A DNA stretch of 64,000 nucleotides from Echinometra lucunter. Its lineage: Eukaryota; Echinodermata; Echinoidea; Camarodonta; Echinometridae. The notes under the pieces are model-generated. The model was not told the DNA's origin. It searched no databases and saw only the letters and a program-made list of their open reading frames with translations. Below are positions 24,589-36,917 of the stretch, piece after piece; position 1 is the stretch's first letter, and each line of letters starts with the position of its first letter. The translations under genes were made by a program, and so were the position numbers. The DNA lies in contig CM057156.1 in assembly GCA_029962745.1 (NCBI GenBank), forward strand, positions 3,690,196-3,754,195, in the 5' to 3' direction.

Positions 24589-26012
24589 CAGGGTTCTCAC
24601 TAGAAAAAAATCCACACACGGTTCCCACTCTGTGCAAAGCATGGAAGTTTTCCGGAAGTTTTACGGAATAACACCTAAAGTCATGAAAGTTAGGTGTGGC
24701 AGCAGTATATGCTATAGTGAAAGGATGAAAAATACTTCTTGGTAAAGCAGGAGTTGTCTACTAATGGCATAAAAGTAAAAATACATTGCCAAAAAGCAAA
24801 ACAATCTGTGACATGTATAATTATTGTTAGGAATATATACTCCCATATTTTTTTACCCTTGTTGCCACGCATGGTGCAGCAATTTCACACATGGTTCTTC
24901 CTTGTCTGAAACCCTTTACGCATGGTACTGGAACCATGGGTGTTATGTACTGGCGAGAACCAGTGTTATAGCTACAGTGGTCGGCGGTGGACGGGCCCGA
25001 CCAGCACGGATGATTTCCGTCCACCACTCCTGGTGGAAAGTACTGCTTCCGACCGGCACTAATTTCAGATAAGAAACTGCATTAAACGTAACTTTTTGTG
25101 AAGAAAAGTAGACTTACATTCATATTTCCATCTCTAATCTTGTTTTATTAGCCAGACCTCCCAACCATCCTACTTTTGGCTGAAAATTTCTGCTTTTTCA
25201 TTATTTTTCTGCCATTCCGATTTTTTACCCCATATATCCCACTAAATTGATGTTTCCATCATCATTCATGTGTATGTGTACATTGCGCAATCTTTCTTCA
25301 ATATTTCCCTGTACCGGGGGAACCCAGAAAAAGAAAATATCATGTCAGTCAGGTATCGCGTACTCTCCATATCACTCTTTATGATTGCCCAACACTCTAT
25401 AATAAAGTACCCAGCAGCATTTCTGGGAACAGCACCCCCGTACTGTGGTGCAACTGTGCATGCAAGTAAGCTGCAGCAGACTAACAAGATCTTGAACGAT
25501 CCTTGATTTTCAAGTATAAGGTTACTTATTGAATGCCAATGTTTGAATAAGACAATGATAGAATTACATTTCTGACGCTTATTTGCTAAAAAAAATCCCA
25601 CCATATTTTTTGTGAAGAGTGTTTAAATATTGTTGTTTTTTCTTGCTGAGCGCGGCGCCGATGTACTGTCAGCTGCTGTAGCTACAGACCATCCCTAATA
25701 GGTATTGCCCAGAACTCAAGGGTAGCGACTCGGTAGAAACTGCCTCAGAGTGGGCTGCTGATTTCATGGCTTTTCAATAATCGTTTAACAGTTCATTTGT
25801 ACATATTTTGGGGCGTGATAGGGTTGATGTTTGGCTAAAACATTACTTTTAACATATGAACTGCCACATTTGCGAATGATACATGTTTTTCGTGTATAGT
25901 GTGCATAATAGAAAATAGTACGCAATCGATGTTGCTGAGGTCAGGATCTGGGTTGAAATGTCCGACCACCACTAAAAGGTCCCTAGCTATAACACTGGCG
26001 AGAACCATGCGT
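24589..26012. mobile_element. Interspersed repeat, copy 1, split by a hAT element
   Basis: 24589-24960 plus a short piece after 25997 match 35947-36196 and 36808-36917: GGTTCTCACTAG start, CTATAGT.AAAGGATGAAAAATACTTC, CACGCATGGTGCAGC and CTGGC.AGAACCATGC end. Ends are loosely inverted (GGTTCTC...GAGAACC). Confidence 0.7.
24961..25997. mobile_element. hAT-type non-autonomous transposon, 1037 bp
   Basis: 14-bp perfect ends CAGTGTTATAGCTA / TAGCTATAACACTG, flanked by the exact 8-bp duplication GCGAGAAC (24953-24960 and 25998-26005). CAGTG fits the hAT YARNG rule. The related repeat at about 36910 shows the empty site. No transposase frame found. Confidence 0.9.
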
Positions 26013-27019
26013 CCACACTAGGGTAAAATCATCATTCAAACCCATAGTATATCTAGTATTTCGTATCAATGAAAACCACCGTCACACTGGTATTCACTAC
26101 ATATTTTAGTGATCATCATTTATTATATGATTTCCCTGAAAGTTTCAAACTGTCTCCACTCAGTTAAGCATTTTGAGCAATTGTCCGAAACGCCAACAAA
26201 TTAAAAAATCAGAATTCAAATTCATATTTGGCCATTCAAAATCAACACCTCACCATTCAAATTACAAACTGCGCCAATTTGACTCAATGAGCAATGGCAT
26301 TCCTCAGTGGTAACTCAAATTTGTCCATTTGCAACATTAAATTCTTTTTGGTCATTCAAATTTGTTAATTTGATCTTACTGCACTCAAATTAAGAATGTG
26401 AGATTTGGACAGAGAAGAAAATCACAATGAGGACGAATCTGGGGATGCTAGATCAAGTAGACAATAGCAATGTTGCTGTTATGGTCATTACATAATCATA
26501 TTCTCCTTCTTTTCATATCAAATCTCTTATCAATTGAATTGATAACTTTTTGTGGAAATGGTGTTTAATTACTTATGGGGTCCATGCTCCGGTTCTCCCC
26601 AAACCCAATAAGTATAAATCTTCCTTATTTCTTCTTTTCTTCCTTTTTTTTTTTTTTGTTGTTGCTAAAATAGATGGGTTAACTAATGCATTCAAATTTC
26701 ATAATTCTAGGGTTGAAAAACATGAATGTGAATATGTGAATATGAATGAACATGAACATGCACACAAGTGCAAGACAAGGAAAGTCACAAAATAAGTAGG
26801 AAACCTGTGGATAAGAATCAGTTGAAAATCGAGAAAATAAAATTGAAAAAGAAAATAAAGGAAACAGGAATACATCACTCGTGAATAAAAAAAAGAAGAA
26901 AAAAAGCAAAAACCGATGAAAAAAGAATAAGAAATGAATTGAAAAAAAGAAAAAGCAAAATTCCATGATCTCTGATTAACGTTAAAGGTACAGTAGTCAA
27001 CTGTGGCACTACCACTAGA
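26013..27019. other. Intergenic, no gene seen
   Basis: AT-rich; short ATTCAAATT-like strings recur at 26200-26400. T-rich and A-rich runs lie near 26640 and 26880-26960. No conserved frame. Confidence 0.5.
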
Positions 27020-27288
27020 CACTATGAACATGGCGGACAAAGAAAGTGGACAAAATAAACAACCTCTCATTCTACCCTTCACAGTGGTTCTGGTAGTCAA
27101 AAGAACATCCCTTCACAGCTATTATGTTTAATCATGTAGTTCCAGGTGAATATGCATGTGACACCTGTTCCACATATTTCAGATAATAGCAGTGAAGGGA
27201 TGTTCTTTTGACTACCAGAACCATTGTGAAGGGTAGAATGAGGGGTTGTTTATTTTGTCCGCTTTCTTTGTCCGTCAAGTTCATAGTG
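27020..27288. mobile_element. CACTA-type MITE, copy 2
   Basis: CACTATGAACATGGCGGAC start and GTTCATAGTG end with AGA on both sides (27017-27019 and 27289-27291). The centre is in the opposite orientation to copy 1 at 16100-16369. 269 bp. Confidence 0.87.
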
Positions 27289-27470
27289 AGAGTACTCTGG
27301 AGGGTCAAATTATAAGAAAAAAAAAAAAGAAAAAAAAAAAAAATCAATCAATAGATCTACAAAGCACAGGCTCAGGATCATAAAAGACTAAGCTAGGGGC
27401 CGGAGCCTCGCTCCTGAGTCTAGTACTAGGAGAAGCAATGCCTCTACAGTTTGCCAGTGGCGGAGCTCAT

Positions 27471-28494
27471 GGGCGGGTTTCATGAAACCAACTCTATGAC
27501 AGTCATATCTCTTGTCGATGATCTACGGAGATGTCATGGAGCTGACAAAGTGTTTCACGAAAGCCCGACATCTCTCAAATTCGTGATATCGATACTAGCG
27601 GCTAGAAAAAATAGTCTTTATCACAATGCACTTGATTTATCGTCAATTATCCAAACACAATTTTAAACTCAATTTTGCAATAGCTGTCCCAAAATATAGA
27701 AAACGTCTATGAGAATTTATGAAAATGATACAGAAATTGCATTCATACGAAAAATTACGTTAATATTAACATTTAAAAATTTCTAAAATTTAAAAACTAA
27801 AATCTCATGTTGAGATTTGCGAATCTAGATTTGTAATTTGGAGGATACCATAATTGACAGATTATTGAATTAAGACCTTTAGTCTGTTTTTTCTTTTTCA
27901 AATCGAATTTGGACATTTCCTGACCAAAATTTAGACCTGAATTCATTTGATAATTTATATATGATTTTATTAAATATTATACTTGCAAAAATGAAAAATG
28001 TAGCAAAAATACATACATAATGCATTGTCATCATTCTTATGTGTTTGTAAATACAGACTAGACCTACTCCGTTTTTTATGGTAGACTTGTGTGGGGACAA
28101 TTAATATTAATCTCATGTACTTGCTGGAGGGTTAAAACGTCGTAATAACATGTAGGATATTAATGCTGTACTTTTATATCAATATCTGCAGTAACTGTCT
28201 AATAATTCAGTGACTGAAATTTAAGAAATAATTGTTTTACTAAAAGCATTCGTTATTTTCTTCGCTGCCCCAATGCGCTGTCCATATCTTGAAAAAAACG
28301 CTGACTGTGATGGCGTACTGAACAGCTGAAAAGATATGACAGGTTCGGAGGAGCGACAAGTCATTTGTCAGGGAAGTTGTCATTGGTCTTGGCAAAGACG
28401 GCTTTGTGAAACGCTTAGCGGACAAGATCAGCGACATCTCGACGATGTCGCTGATCTTGTAACTTAGTTATGACGGTTTCATGAAACGCGCCCC
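27471..28494. mobile_element. TIR element, about 1 kb, partner fragment at 52837-53200
   Basis: GGGCGGGTTTCATGAAACC at the left and GGTTTCATGAAACGCGCCC at the right are inverted. The right about 380 bases recur in reverse at 52837-53200, including GAAGTTGTC, GACAAGTCATTTGTC and GCTGGAGGGTTAAAACGTCG. No coding frame. Confidence 0.7.
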
Positions 28495-30460
28495 CCTATC
28501 CCAAACCCAGACCGAGTCTGAGCTTGGTTGGAGACGATCATGACGATCGAGTTGACGAACAGCACCGACTCCTCAGCTCTGACTCTGAGTCGGAAACTGG
28601 AAAAGGGTGGCTCAATTAATTAAATTCGCGCACAAAGGCATAGAGTTGGACTTATTTTTTAACTATTTAGAAAAGTACAAACCATAATCATCAACAAAAA
28701 TTATGACGAAATAAGCATTATATACAAGAATGCTTTTAAACTGATTAAAAAAATACTAATTCTTACCTCCACGCCCACGGGAGTCACGTATATAAATCAC
28801 CAGTTCATTCAATATGGTATCTTTTATCAACAAAAGTAAAATGTAAGACTTAAACCATTACCTTTCCTCTGCCCATATATTTCAAAATCACACACCAATA
28901 CAATTTTAACGAAAAAACGCTGACCTAAGAGGCCTTTGCAGGGGTCGGACAGGGGCGGTGGATCCGGGGGGGGGGGGGGCTGGTGGCACAGTGCCTCGCC
29001 TCCACTGTTTCAAGCATCCAAAAAGTGCCCGTTCATACCCATCATGAAAAATCCCCCCTCTTCAAACCTGTCCAGTGCCCCCTTTTTCTTTTTATAAGAG
29101 TCCATTCTTTAAAGTGCCCTTTCACCTTCCAGTAATTGCCCCTTTTTGCTTCAGAGTAATTAAGTTCGTCCTTCTTCAAACCAATTTTTTCATAATGCTC
29201 TTTTCCCTTCTGTGTCTGGCCCGTCTGGCCTATTGAAATGAGATAAGTGCCCCTCAGCTGGACTGCTCATTTTCGGTGCTAATTGTACAACTGCCCTTCT
29301 GCTGAGTGCCCTCTTTGACATTTGTTCTCCTTTTTTGCTTGGGCAAGTAAACCTCCCCTTTTCCTTTCTAGTATGTTCCATTTTCTCTTTATGTTAACGT
29401 GCTATAACTGCGACAATTGCCCTTTCTGGTTCCCTGGTGTGTCCCTTTTCCATTCCATTTGCCTCTTTTTAATTTTGATAAACACCCATTTTGTTTCTGA
29501 TGAGTTCCCTTTTTGCTTTCAAACGAATGCCATTTTTCCTTACAATAAGTCACCCGCCTCGTTGGTTCCCCCTTTTGAAAGACGCTCAGCCGGCCGGATC
29601 CAGAGTTATGAGAAGGAGGGGGGGGGGGGCGGGGGCATAAGCAAGGGGACGAAGCGACCGAGGGTGGGGGAATGGTATGTGTGTGGAGCTTTTACATTTT
29701 TCATCATAAAATTTTGCGATATGGGGCATACCTTTCGGGGTTTTTTTGTATAAAAGGATGAGGGATATAACAAAAATACACACTGCCTATATTCAATGAA
29801 TGAACTATTTGGGGAAAAACAACAAAAAAAAAAAACATTGCTTGGCAAAAAATAGTGGGGTGGGGCGTCCGCCACCCTCCGCCCTAGTTCCGGCAATCCG
29901 GCACTACTTCGTGTAGGGCCTGTAAATTATCTATACCAATTTCTATCTGTGTTTGCACTTGGAGCGTGGGAAAGAGGGGGGGGGGGGGGGAGGGATAACC
30001 TTTCAGTGGGACATGGAAGGATCGATATTAAAGCATCAATTTATGCTTAATTTTTCCACAGGTCTATATAGAAAAAATGCATAAAATAATGGGCTTATAT
30101 AGCAGATTAAATCGAATTTTGTGAGGGCTATATAAAATTCATCTTGTTCTTCCCTTATTCCCTTATAATCATTGACCATATTAATTTTTTTAAAGTCTTT
30201 AAAAAAAAAAAACCCCGGCAAATAAAACTTTGTATATCTTTTGAATGACGTCATAGTTGATTAGTCCATAGTCTAGTCGACTCTATTAGTATTTTGTTTG
30301 GCACTTAAAGAGAAGATAACATTGGATAGTTAAGGTGATCGTCGTACCTCTGCTCTATTATTCACAGTTATTGCAAATGTGCATGTGTATTGTAATTTCC
30401 TTCCGTGTTTACTACAACAGTTTGTTCTATAGGTGGTCATCATGTGATGAACCATGTATA
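28495..30460. other. Intergenic, low-complexity; no gene seen
   Basis: Contains a GGATCC followed by a long G run (about 28967), degenerate repeats of GTGCCC..TTTTTCTT type from 29030 to 29580, a second G run at 29619 and a third at about 29977. Frames here are translations of repeats. Confidence 0.5.
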
Positions 30461-30543
30461 AATGAGTGAATGAATGAATGAATGAATGAATGAATGAATG
30501 AATGAATAAATGAATAGATAAATGAATAAATAAATAAATAAAT
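30461..30543. repeat. (TGAA)n / (TAAA)n microsatellite
   Basis: A run of TGAATGAA units changes into ATAAATAA units. Confidence 0.9.
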
Positions 30544-30719
30544 ACATTTTGACATAAAATGATGTATAGTAAGCTTTCATTTAAATGACTTCAACATTTT
30601 ATTATTTTTTGGTCTGATGTTGCATCGGCTAAAACGCTTCAAGGACTCAACAAAGTGCGGTGTGAGGGGCAAGTGTTTTTCTTTGCAAATTTAAGGGAGC
30701 ATCTGGGGCGTTTTCTTTC

Positions 30720-30757
<38 letters not shown>

Positions 30758-31039
30758 TTCTCGTTACCTCGCAATTTTATAGCATATAATCATGGAAATA
30801 ACAAGTATAAAAAAGCATTCCAAAAACTGAAATTTCTTGATCGGTCGGGGCGCAGTACGAGTATGACGAGTCTTATTATGGGGTGGCTACCAAAGGCATT
30901 AGAAGCTGGGGAGGGTCACGGCCGGGGTGGTAGATCGATGCCGTACCTTGGAAGTAAAAATGTTGCCACCCTGTCCTACAAGAAAAAAAAGGAATACTAC
31001 AGTGTGTATCAATAAAGACGTTACACTTTTGAAAACAAT

Positions 31040-32410
31040 TATTAAAATTTTATTCTAAAATATTTCGAAGAGTTTTTTATGTTGATATTCTATTGATATT
31101 TATTCTAAAATATTTCGAAGAGTTTTTCATGTTGATAGATGTCCAGTATATCTATCAAGTATCTATCAAGTGTCATTAACGAAACAAATTTTAATGAATG
31201 CTTTGCCGAACACTGACCGTTTTGTTCACAGTCTGAAAAATAACTTGCGTCAAATTGAAAAAAAGAGGGACAATTAAACCAACAGTCTATAAATAAGTAC
31301 TCCCATTCAAAGAAATTACTCTTTGCCACAGAGTTGCCCGACTGCCTAACAGGTTGACTGACTGATCGATTGTTGGTGTATTTTATTTGTCAATGATTTG
31401 ATCAATCAATGATTGATTGGTTGTTGATTGAATACCTTATTGACTTGTTGATTGACCGACTCACTGACTAGTAAACGATTACCTTGATTGACTGATGGAT
31501 TGAGTGATTGAATGGTTAATTGAATGAATGGATGAATGGTTGAATGTTCGATTTTTGAGCATTTTATCTATAAATGATTTGATCAATTCATTAATTGATT
31601 GGCTGTTGATTAAATACCTTATTGACTTGTTGATTGACAGACTAACTGACTGGCTGAATGGTTGGATGACTGATGCATTGACTGACTGATCTATCAGTTG
31701 CGTCTATTAAAAGAGGGGCTATTAAACTAGCAGTCCGAATAAGTACTCCTGTTCAAACAAATTACTCTTTAAAAAAAATAAAATTATGATAAAGTTTTGG
31801 TAGTCTAGGAAGCTTGAAAGTGATTTCACTGCTTTATGCATGGGTGAGAACCAGCCGCGGATCCAGGATTTGATGAGGGGAAGGGGGGGGGGGCCATGGC
31901 CATGGAAATTTCGTTTGTAATCTAGCGACTGAAAAAAAAGGTTGTACATTACATTCCGGCAGTGAACTCCCGGTGCGGAGAGCTGATAAGCGGGGGGTGC
32001 ATAAATTTTTGTTTGCGTGTGTCGTAAAAACCGTATTAGGGGGGTAGGCGTATCCTATTATCCTATTACAAGTCCAAAAATTTCGCGACAAGCAGAAAAA
32101 AAAAAAAAAAGAAACAAGGTTGTACATCACATATGTCATTTCGGCGTTCTTCTTTTTTTTTTTTTTTTTTTGGGGGGGGGGGGGGGGCGAGGTACCCAAC
32201 AACAATCAGCCCATTAATACATCAACTGATAGATCAATCAGTCAATGCATCATGCAGTCAGTCATTCAACTATTCAGCTAACCAGTCAGTCAGTCAATCA
32301 ACCAGTCAATCAATAAAGTAATCATTTAATCAACTTGATAGATGAGCCCACTGAGCATCTATCAAGATGAAAAACTATTCGAAATATTTTAAATATAATT
32401 TTTATAATTT
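31040..32410. repeat. Large fold-back region with GATT/GACT tetranucleotides
   Basis: TTCTAAAATATTTCGAAGAG and TGTTGATAGATG at the left (twice, 31049 and 31096) are matched inverted by CATCTATCAAG and CTATTCGAAATATTTTA at 32350-32395. The left arm holds a 184-base tandem duplication (ACCTTATTGACTTGTTGATTGAC at about 31432 and 31616). G runs lie at about 31880 and 32172. Confidence 0.55.
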
Positions 32411-33595
32411 TTAAAAAAGTGTATTGTTTTTATTGTTAATCCTGTATATTTCGCTATTTTCTCGCTTGGTCACTACGCTCCGTCGTGCATATTGAGGCCT
32501 ACATCACCCAAGCAACCTGCAGGGGGCCGGGGGCAATGGGCGGTGACCGCCAAAACGCCAACAATAAAGAAGAAAAAAGTAAGAGAGCGTAAGAAACGTC
32601 AAAGACTTCTTTCCGACTTTATTTTATGCCAAGGTGATTTGTGCCATTTTTTCTTCAGAGCTATTCCATTAGGCCTACCAGTACTACTGGTATAGGCCTA
32701 ATGGAAGGCCCTTTGGAAGAGCGAGTCAATGGGAAGGGGGGGGGGTGCGTTGGGTTCGTTGGGTTTCTATCGCACCCCTCCCATGCGCCCATGCTCCTGA
32801 TGACCCTTTGGCTTATTCTATGTCAAAGGCGGCGTTACGGGGGGGGGGGGCAGGGGCGACCGCCCCATGATTTTTCAAGTGATCAAAAATTACAACAAAA
32901 AAAAAAAAAAAGAGGAAAAGAGGTAGAAAAAAGAGGAAGAAGAACAAAGAAAAGTATGAGGAAAGAGAGGGATGGGTCATGCAACTATATAATACCCCTA
33001 TTTCTTCAGTTAAAACGTAAAAAGGAAAAAAAAAATCATCTATGGGTCATTTTGCCCCCTATCAAAAAAATACCCGGTGACGCCGCCCCTTTTCTATAGA
33101 AATAGATATCACCACCTCTCCTCGCTATAATTGCTTGCTTATTATTGTTAGAGAATTGGGAAGTAATGAATAAACGTGCATGTAAAACGTTTAATGACTC
33201 TTCTTTTTTGTTTTTCCTCAGAGAAATCGGAACAGAGATTTGTGCTGCTGCCATACGTTACTTACATAGTTATAAGTTGGCTGTTTATTATCGTGATTAT
33301 GTAATGGTGCGGTACCGTACGGTACACGTATGACCATGCGTATGACCAAAGACAAAGATTATGGAGATCAAGAGGGGTAATCTCCCGTGGCCGGTGGGTG
33401 TGACCAGGGTGTGGCCAACCAAAGTGGCCAACCATTGCATGTATGCAGCATTCAGCATGCACCGAGGGTCGAGGGCAGGTAGAGGGGCTGGCAAAAGCGA
33501 CCGCTGCGACGCGATGTAAACAAATCACGCATGTTGACCTTTACTGGGGCACATATGGTTTTTCTCGATACATATGTGTACGTGTACGTTAAACC
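32411..33595. other. Upstream of NGRN; possible MITE, no other gene
   Basis: GGCGGCGTTACGGGG at 32828 and GGTGACGCCGCCCC near 33086 are roughly inverted and may mark a MITE, but no target duplication is clear. The promoter of NGRN should lie near 33300-33590; no TATA box stands out. Confidence 0.4.
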
Positions 33596-34026
33596 ATGAT
33601 GTTGGGAATCCAAAATAAATTTACAGGTTTCAGAATGATACGAACTTGCTGGAAAAGTTTCCAAAGGAGTGAATTTGCGATTGCTATTTCATGCTGTTAT
33701 CTGAAAACCTGCAATGCAGCTGCACTATTCCATCCAGCCGCCACCACCATCGGCATCTTATCCCCAGCCGGGGCCGACGGGGCTCATACGCGTGGTGGCC
33801 TTGCCTCATCTGTGCCCTCAGTCAGCGCCTTTTTGAAGGGAACTGCACCTGTAGCTGCTAATGGAGTCATCGCAAGGAAGTTTACATGTTCTTCACAAGT
33901 GTACAGGAGAAGAGATAATGATATGGAAGATGACCATGCAATCAACAAACACTTCTACAATCCTCTTAACAAATATTTGGATCAAGTAGATGGAAACTCA
34001 GAAAAGTCATTAGAAGACATTGCGAG
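33596..34026 (+). CDS. NGRN: NGRN exon 1
   Basis: 431 bases ending GACATTGCGAG|GTAGGT. Encodes the targeting-type N-terminus and a poorly conserved linker ending SLEDIAR. Confidence 0.88.
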
Positions 34027-35437
34027 GTAGGTCTGGTTGGACTAGAAATCTAGATCAAGATCATAGAGGGTTTCCTTACTTTTAATAATTTGTGAAGTAT
34101 GTATTGTTTTATGAATTGCTTTAACCAGAAATGAAAATCTTCAGACCTGGTGAACGACTCGTATAAACAAGGGTGTTGGAAATGGGGTTGGTTGGGGCAG
34201 GAGGGATGGATGCTCGTAAATGAAAAACTAGAAGGAGGGCAAAATACATTTTCACCCACCAAAGCCCCCCCCCCCAAGTAATGATAATTCAGCAGTAAAT
34301 GAGTAAGAAAGAGAACAGTATCCTCTTTCAATTTTATTCAGCCGAAAAAGAAAAGTCAAAGAGGAACCTGATTATCATCATCATCATCAATATCATTGTT
34401 ACTGATTATTCCGCTTACTCTGAATAATCAATTCGGAACAACTTGCAGAATACCCCACCACCATGTTATACACCCATACCCGTTTTCAGAGCGGGGCATA
34501 CATGCATGCATGTACATTAGAAAATGGTGGGGTATTCTGCAATTAAGCCATCAATTCATTGTTATTGATTATTTAGATTAAGTGGATCCACAATCAGCCA
34601 GAGGGCATTTCTCAATTTAATAAATGTCAGCAGGCATGGTTATCCATTTGAACTTGAAGAAATGAAAATCAGTTTCGTGATGTATTTATTGAGACCTCGA
34701 GTGATAACATCATATTTTATTGCAGAGAACAAAAGAGGAAGATACTGTCTGCAAAGAGAGCCAGAGCTGCCCGAGAATTCAACCGGGGACCTGAAAAACG
34801 TACCTTATCTTGGGATGCCATCCAACAAATTCACTATCTTAGGGATGAGGACCCTGATGAATGGTCTGTAGCCTTGCTAGCAGACAGCTTCAACGTATCT
34901 GAAGAGGTCATCGTCAAAGTACTGAAAAGCAAGTTTAGGCCCAACGCAAAGACCAAACTGAAGCAAGATCTAGTTGCAGCAGAGAGCACGGGCTATGTGA
35001 CAGGTGGAGCTGGAGGCACCCATTCACAGGCGCTCGTGGCACCCGTTGCTGGTAATAGACCACCTGCAGGTAGCAGTGAAGGAAAGGAAAAGAAGCATGC
35101 ACACACAAGTACAAAAACTTCTGGATATGAGAAAGTACCACTGTCAAAAACAGGACATGATAGCTCAGCAGTCTTGAAAGGCAATCCTTTGTCCAATAAA
35201 AGTCAAGAACATCACACAAGGAGGGTGAAGAGAGATGAACGGAACAGGCCTTCGCATGACAACCAAAGGGAGGAAAGTGAGGAAGAAATGAAACATCCTG
35301 AAGTTGAGTTTACATTTGATAACATTGACTTTGAGAATGTGGACAGCTTAATGGGACAGGTGAAGCTGAAACCCCAGGTCTTCAGAAAGGGCAGAAACTT
35401 CTATAATGAGCATGGTGAATTCTTATACCGCATTTAG
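33596..35437 (+). CDS. NGRN: NGRN neugrin, mitochondrial rRNA/ribosome assembly factor (2 coding exons)
   Basis: Exons 33596-34026 and 34726-35437 join through AG|A to give 380 residues. Known role: mammalian neugrin is a mitochondrial protein in the module that supports 16S rRNA pseudouridylation and large-subunit assembly. Seen: KRTLSWDAIQQIHYLRDEDP then EWSVALLADSFNVS and VIVKVLKSKFRP at residues about 169-216, the neugrin core, and the family's C-terminal signature KGRNFYNEHGEFLYRI. The first about 40 residues are rich in Arg, Lys and hydrophobics and poor in acids, as a matrix-targeting signal would be. Start is the first of two adjacent ATGs. The protein is longer than the human one (about 291) because of a longer N-terminus. 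Confidence 0.95.
34445..34540. repeat. Hairpin repeat in NGRN intron
   Basis: GCAGAATACCCCACCA (34445-34460) is perfectly inverted as TGGTGGGGTATTCTGC (34525-34540). The flanks add weaker ATCAAT / ATTGAT pairing. Confidence 0.75.
34726..35437 (+). CDS. NGRN: NGRN exon 2
   Basis: Acceptor TTTTATTGCAG; 712 bases ending in TAG. Holds the conserved WDAI..I core and the FLYRI C-terminus; between them is a charged linker rich in K, S, H and E. Confidence 0.96.
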
Positions 35438-35679
35438 TACTATTTCATGTTAACACATGTGCAGATAGAATGCATTTGATTTAGATTGATTTGTCAATTC
35501 AAAGGCAATCTTTTGTATTTTGTTAACAAATGTCATTATTTTTGATCAGAGTATTGATTGTTACATGCATTTACAGTATCCCCATTGATTGTTGTGGACT
35601 TCAAATAATTTTCCTCCTTCTTTGACATTTTGTACACTGGATTGAGTTACTAGCCAGCTCTAGAACTAAGACTAAGGTG

Positions 35680-35685
35680 AATAAA
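35680..35685 (+). terminator. Candidate NGRN polyadenylation signal
   Basis: AATAAA 243 bases after the NGRN stop codon, in AT-rich 3' sequence. Confidence 0.5.
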
Positions 35686-35946
35686 CCAATTTTTACCTGT
35701 AAATGAAATACTGAATTGTATGCAGTGGAGCATGTTAATTTCAAATGTGTGCCTTCTGTGTGTGTGTGTCAAATGTTAAAGCCATATTGTCATGGGTTCT
35801 CAATATCTCATAGGGAATTTGACTCCATTCAGGGGTTTACCCAGCAATACATGTAGGTGTTTTCAGTCAGCGAGAGTGAACTTCACTTCTTACCTACTGA
35901 CGGTTCTTACAGATGCATGTATGTAAAGCATAGTGCCCTCCATCCA

Positions 35947-36917
35947 GGGTTCTCACTAGAAAAAAAATCCACACACGGTTCCCACTCTGCGCAAAGCGTG
36001 GAAGTTTCGGAAGTTTTACGGAATAACACCTAAAGTTAGGTGTGGCGGCAGTATATGCTATAGTAAAAGGATGAAAAATACTTCTTGGTAAGCAGGAGTT
36101 GACTACTAATGACATAAAAGTAAAAATACATTGCCAAAAGGCAAAACAATCTGTGACATTTATCATTATTGTTAAGAATATATACTCCAATATTTTTATG
36201 CCTCCGCCCACCGTAGGTGGTTGCCGGAGGCATTATGTTTTCGGGTTGTCCGTCCGTCCGTCCGTCCATCCCGTTTTTGTTCTTGCGATATCTTAAGAAC
36301 CGTTTGACAGATCAACTTTAAACTTGGCTCGTGTATGCATATGGGAGGGACAATGATGTGATTAGATTTTGGAGTCTCAAGGTCAAAGGTCAAGGTCATA
36401 GAGGTAATAATACACATAAAAATGGCTCGTTCTCGCGATAACTTAAGAACCATTTGACAGATTGGCTTCAAACTTTGCTCATGTATGCACATGGAAGGGA
36501 CAATGATCTGATTAGATTTTGGGGTCACAAGGTCAAAGGTCAAAGGTCATAGAGGTCATTATGTACATAGAAATGGTTCGTTTTCACCATAACTCAACCA
36601 TTTGACCGATCAACCTCAAACTTGGCACAGTTATGCATATGGAAAGGGCAATGCTCTCATTAGATGTGGGGGTCACAAGGTCAAAGTCAAGGTCGAAGAT
36701 GTCATTGTATAAATGAAAATAAATCAACATGAAGTGCCATTTATTTCTGATTTTGTAATGGCGGAGGCATATAGTTCGACCACGCGTGGTCGAAGATTCA
36801 TCTAGTTTTACCCTTGTTGTCACGCATGGTGCAGCAATTTCACACATGGTTCTTCCTTGTCTGAAACCCTTTACGCATGGTATTGGAACCATGGGTGTTA
36901 TGTACTGGCAAGAACCA
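35947..36917. mobile_element. Interspersed repeat, copy 2, split by an inserted element
   Basis: 35947-36196 and 36808-36917 match the repeat at 24589-26012. The intervening 0.6 kb is absent from copy 1. Confidence 0.75.
36197..36807. mobile_element. Nested element with three tandem units carrying AGGTCA half-sites
   Basis: Starts ATGCCTCCGCCCACCGTAGG and near its end carries GGCGGAGGCATA in inverted form. Inside are three about 125-base units: ATTTGACAGAT....AAACTTGGC, TGCATATGG..GGGACAATG, GATTAGATTTTGGGGTCACA and AAGGTCAAAGGTCA. The insertion point lies in a T run, so the target duplication cannot be defined. Confidence 0.7.

Noticed and set aside
32828..33092. hAT MITE with GGCGGCGT ends
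   Set aside because: Ends are only roughly inverted and no 8-bp duplication is found, so only mentioned as possible.
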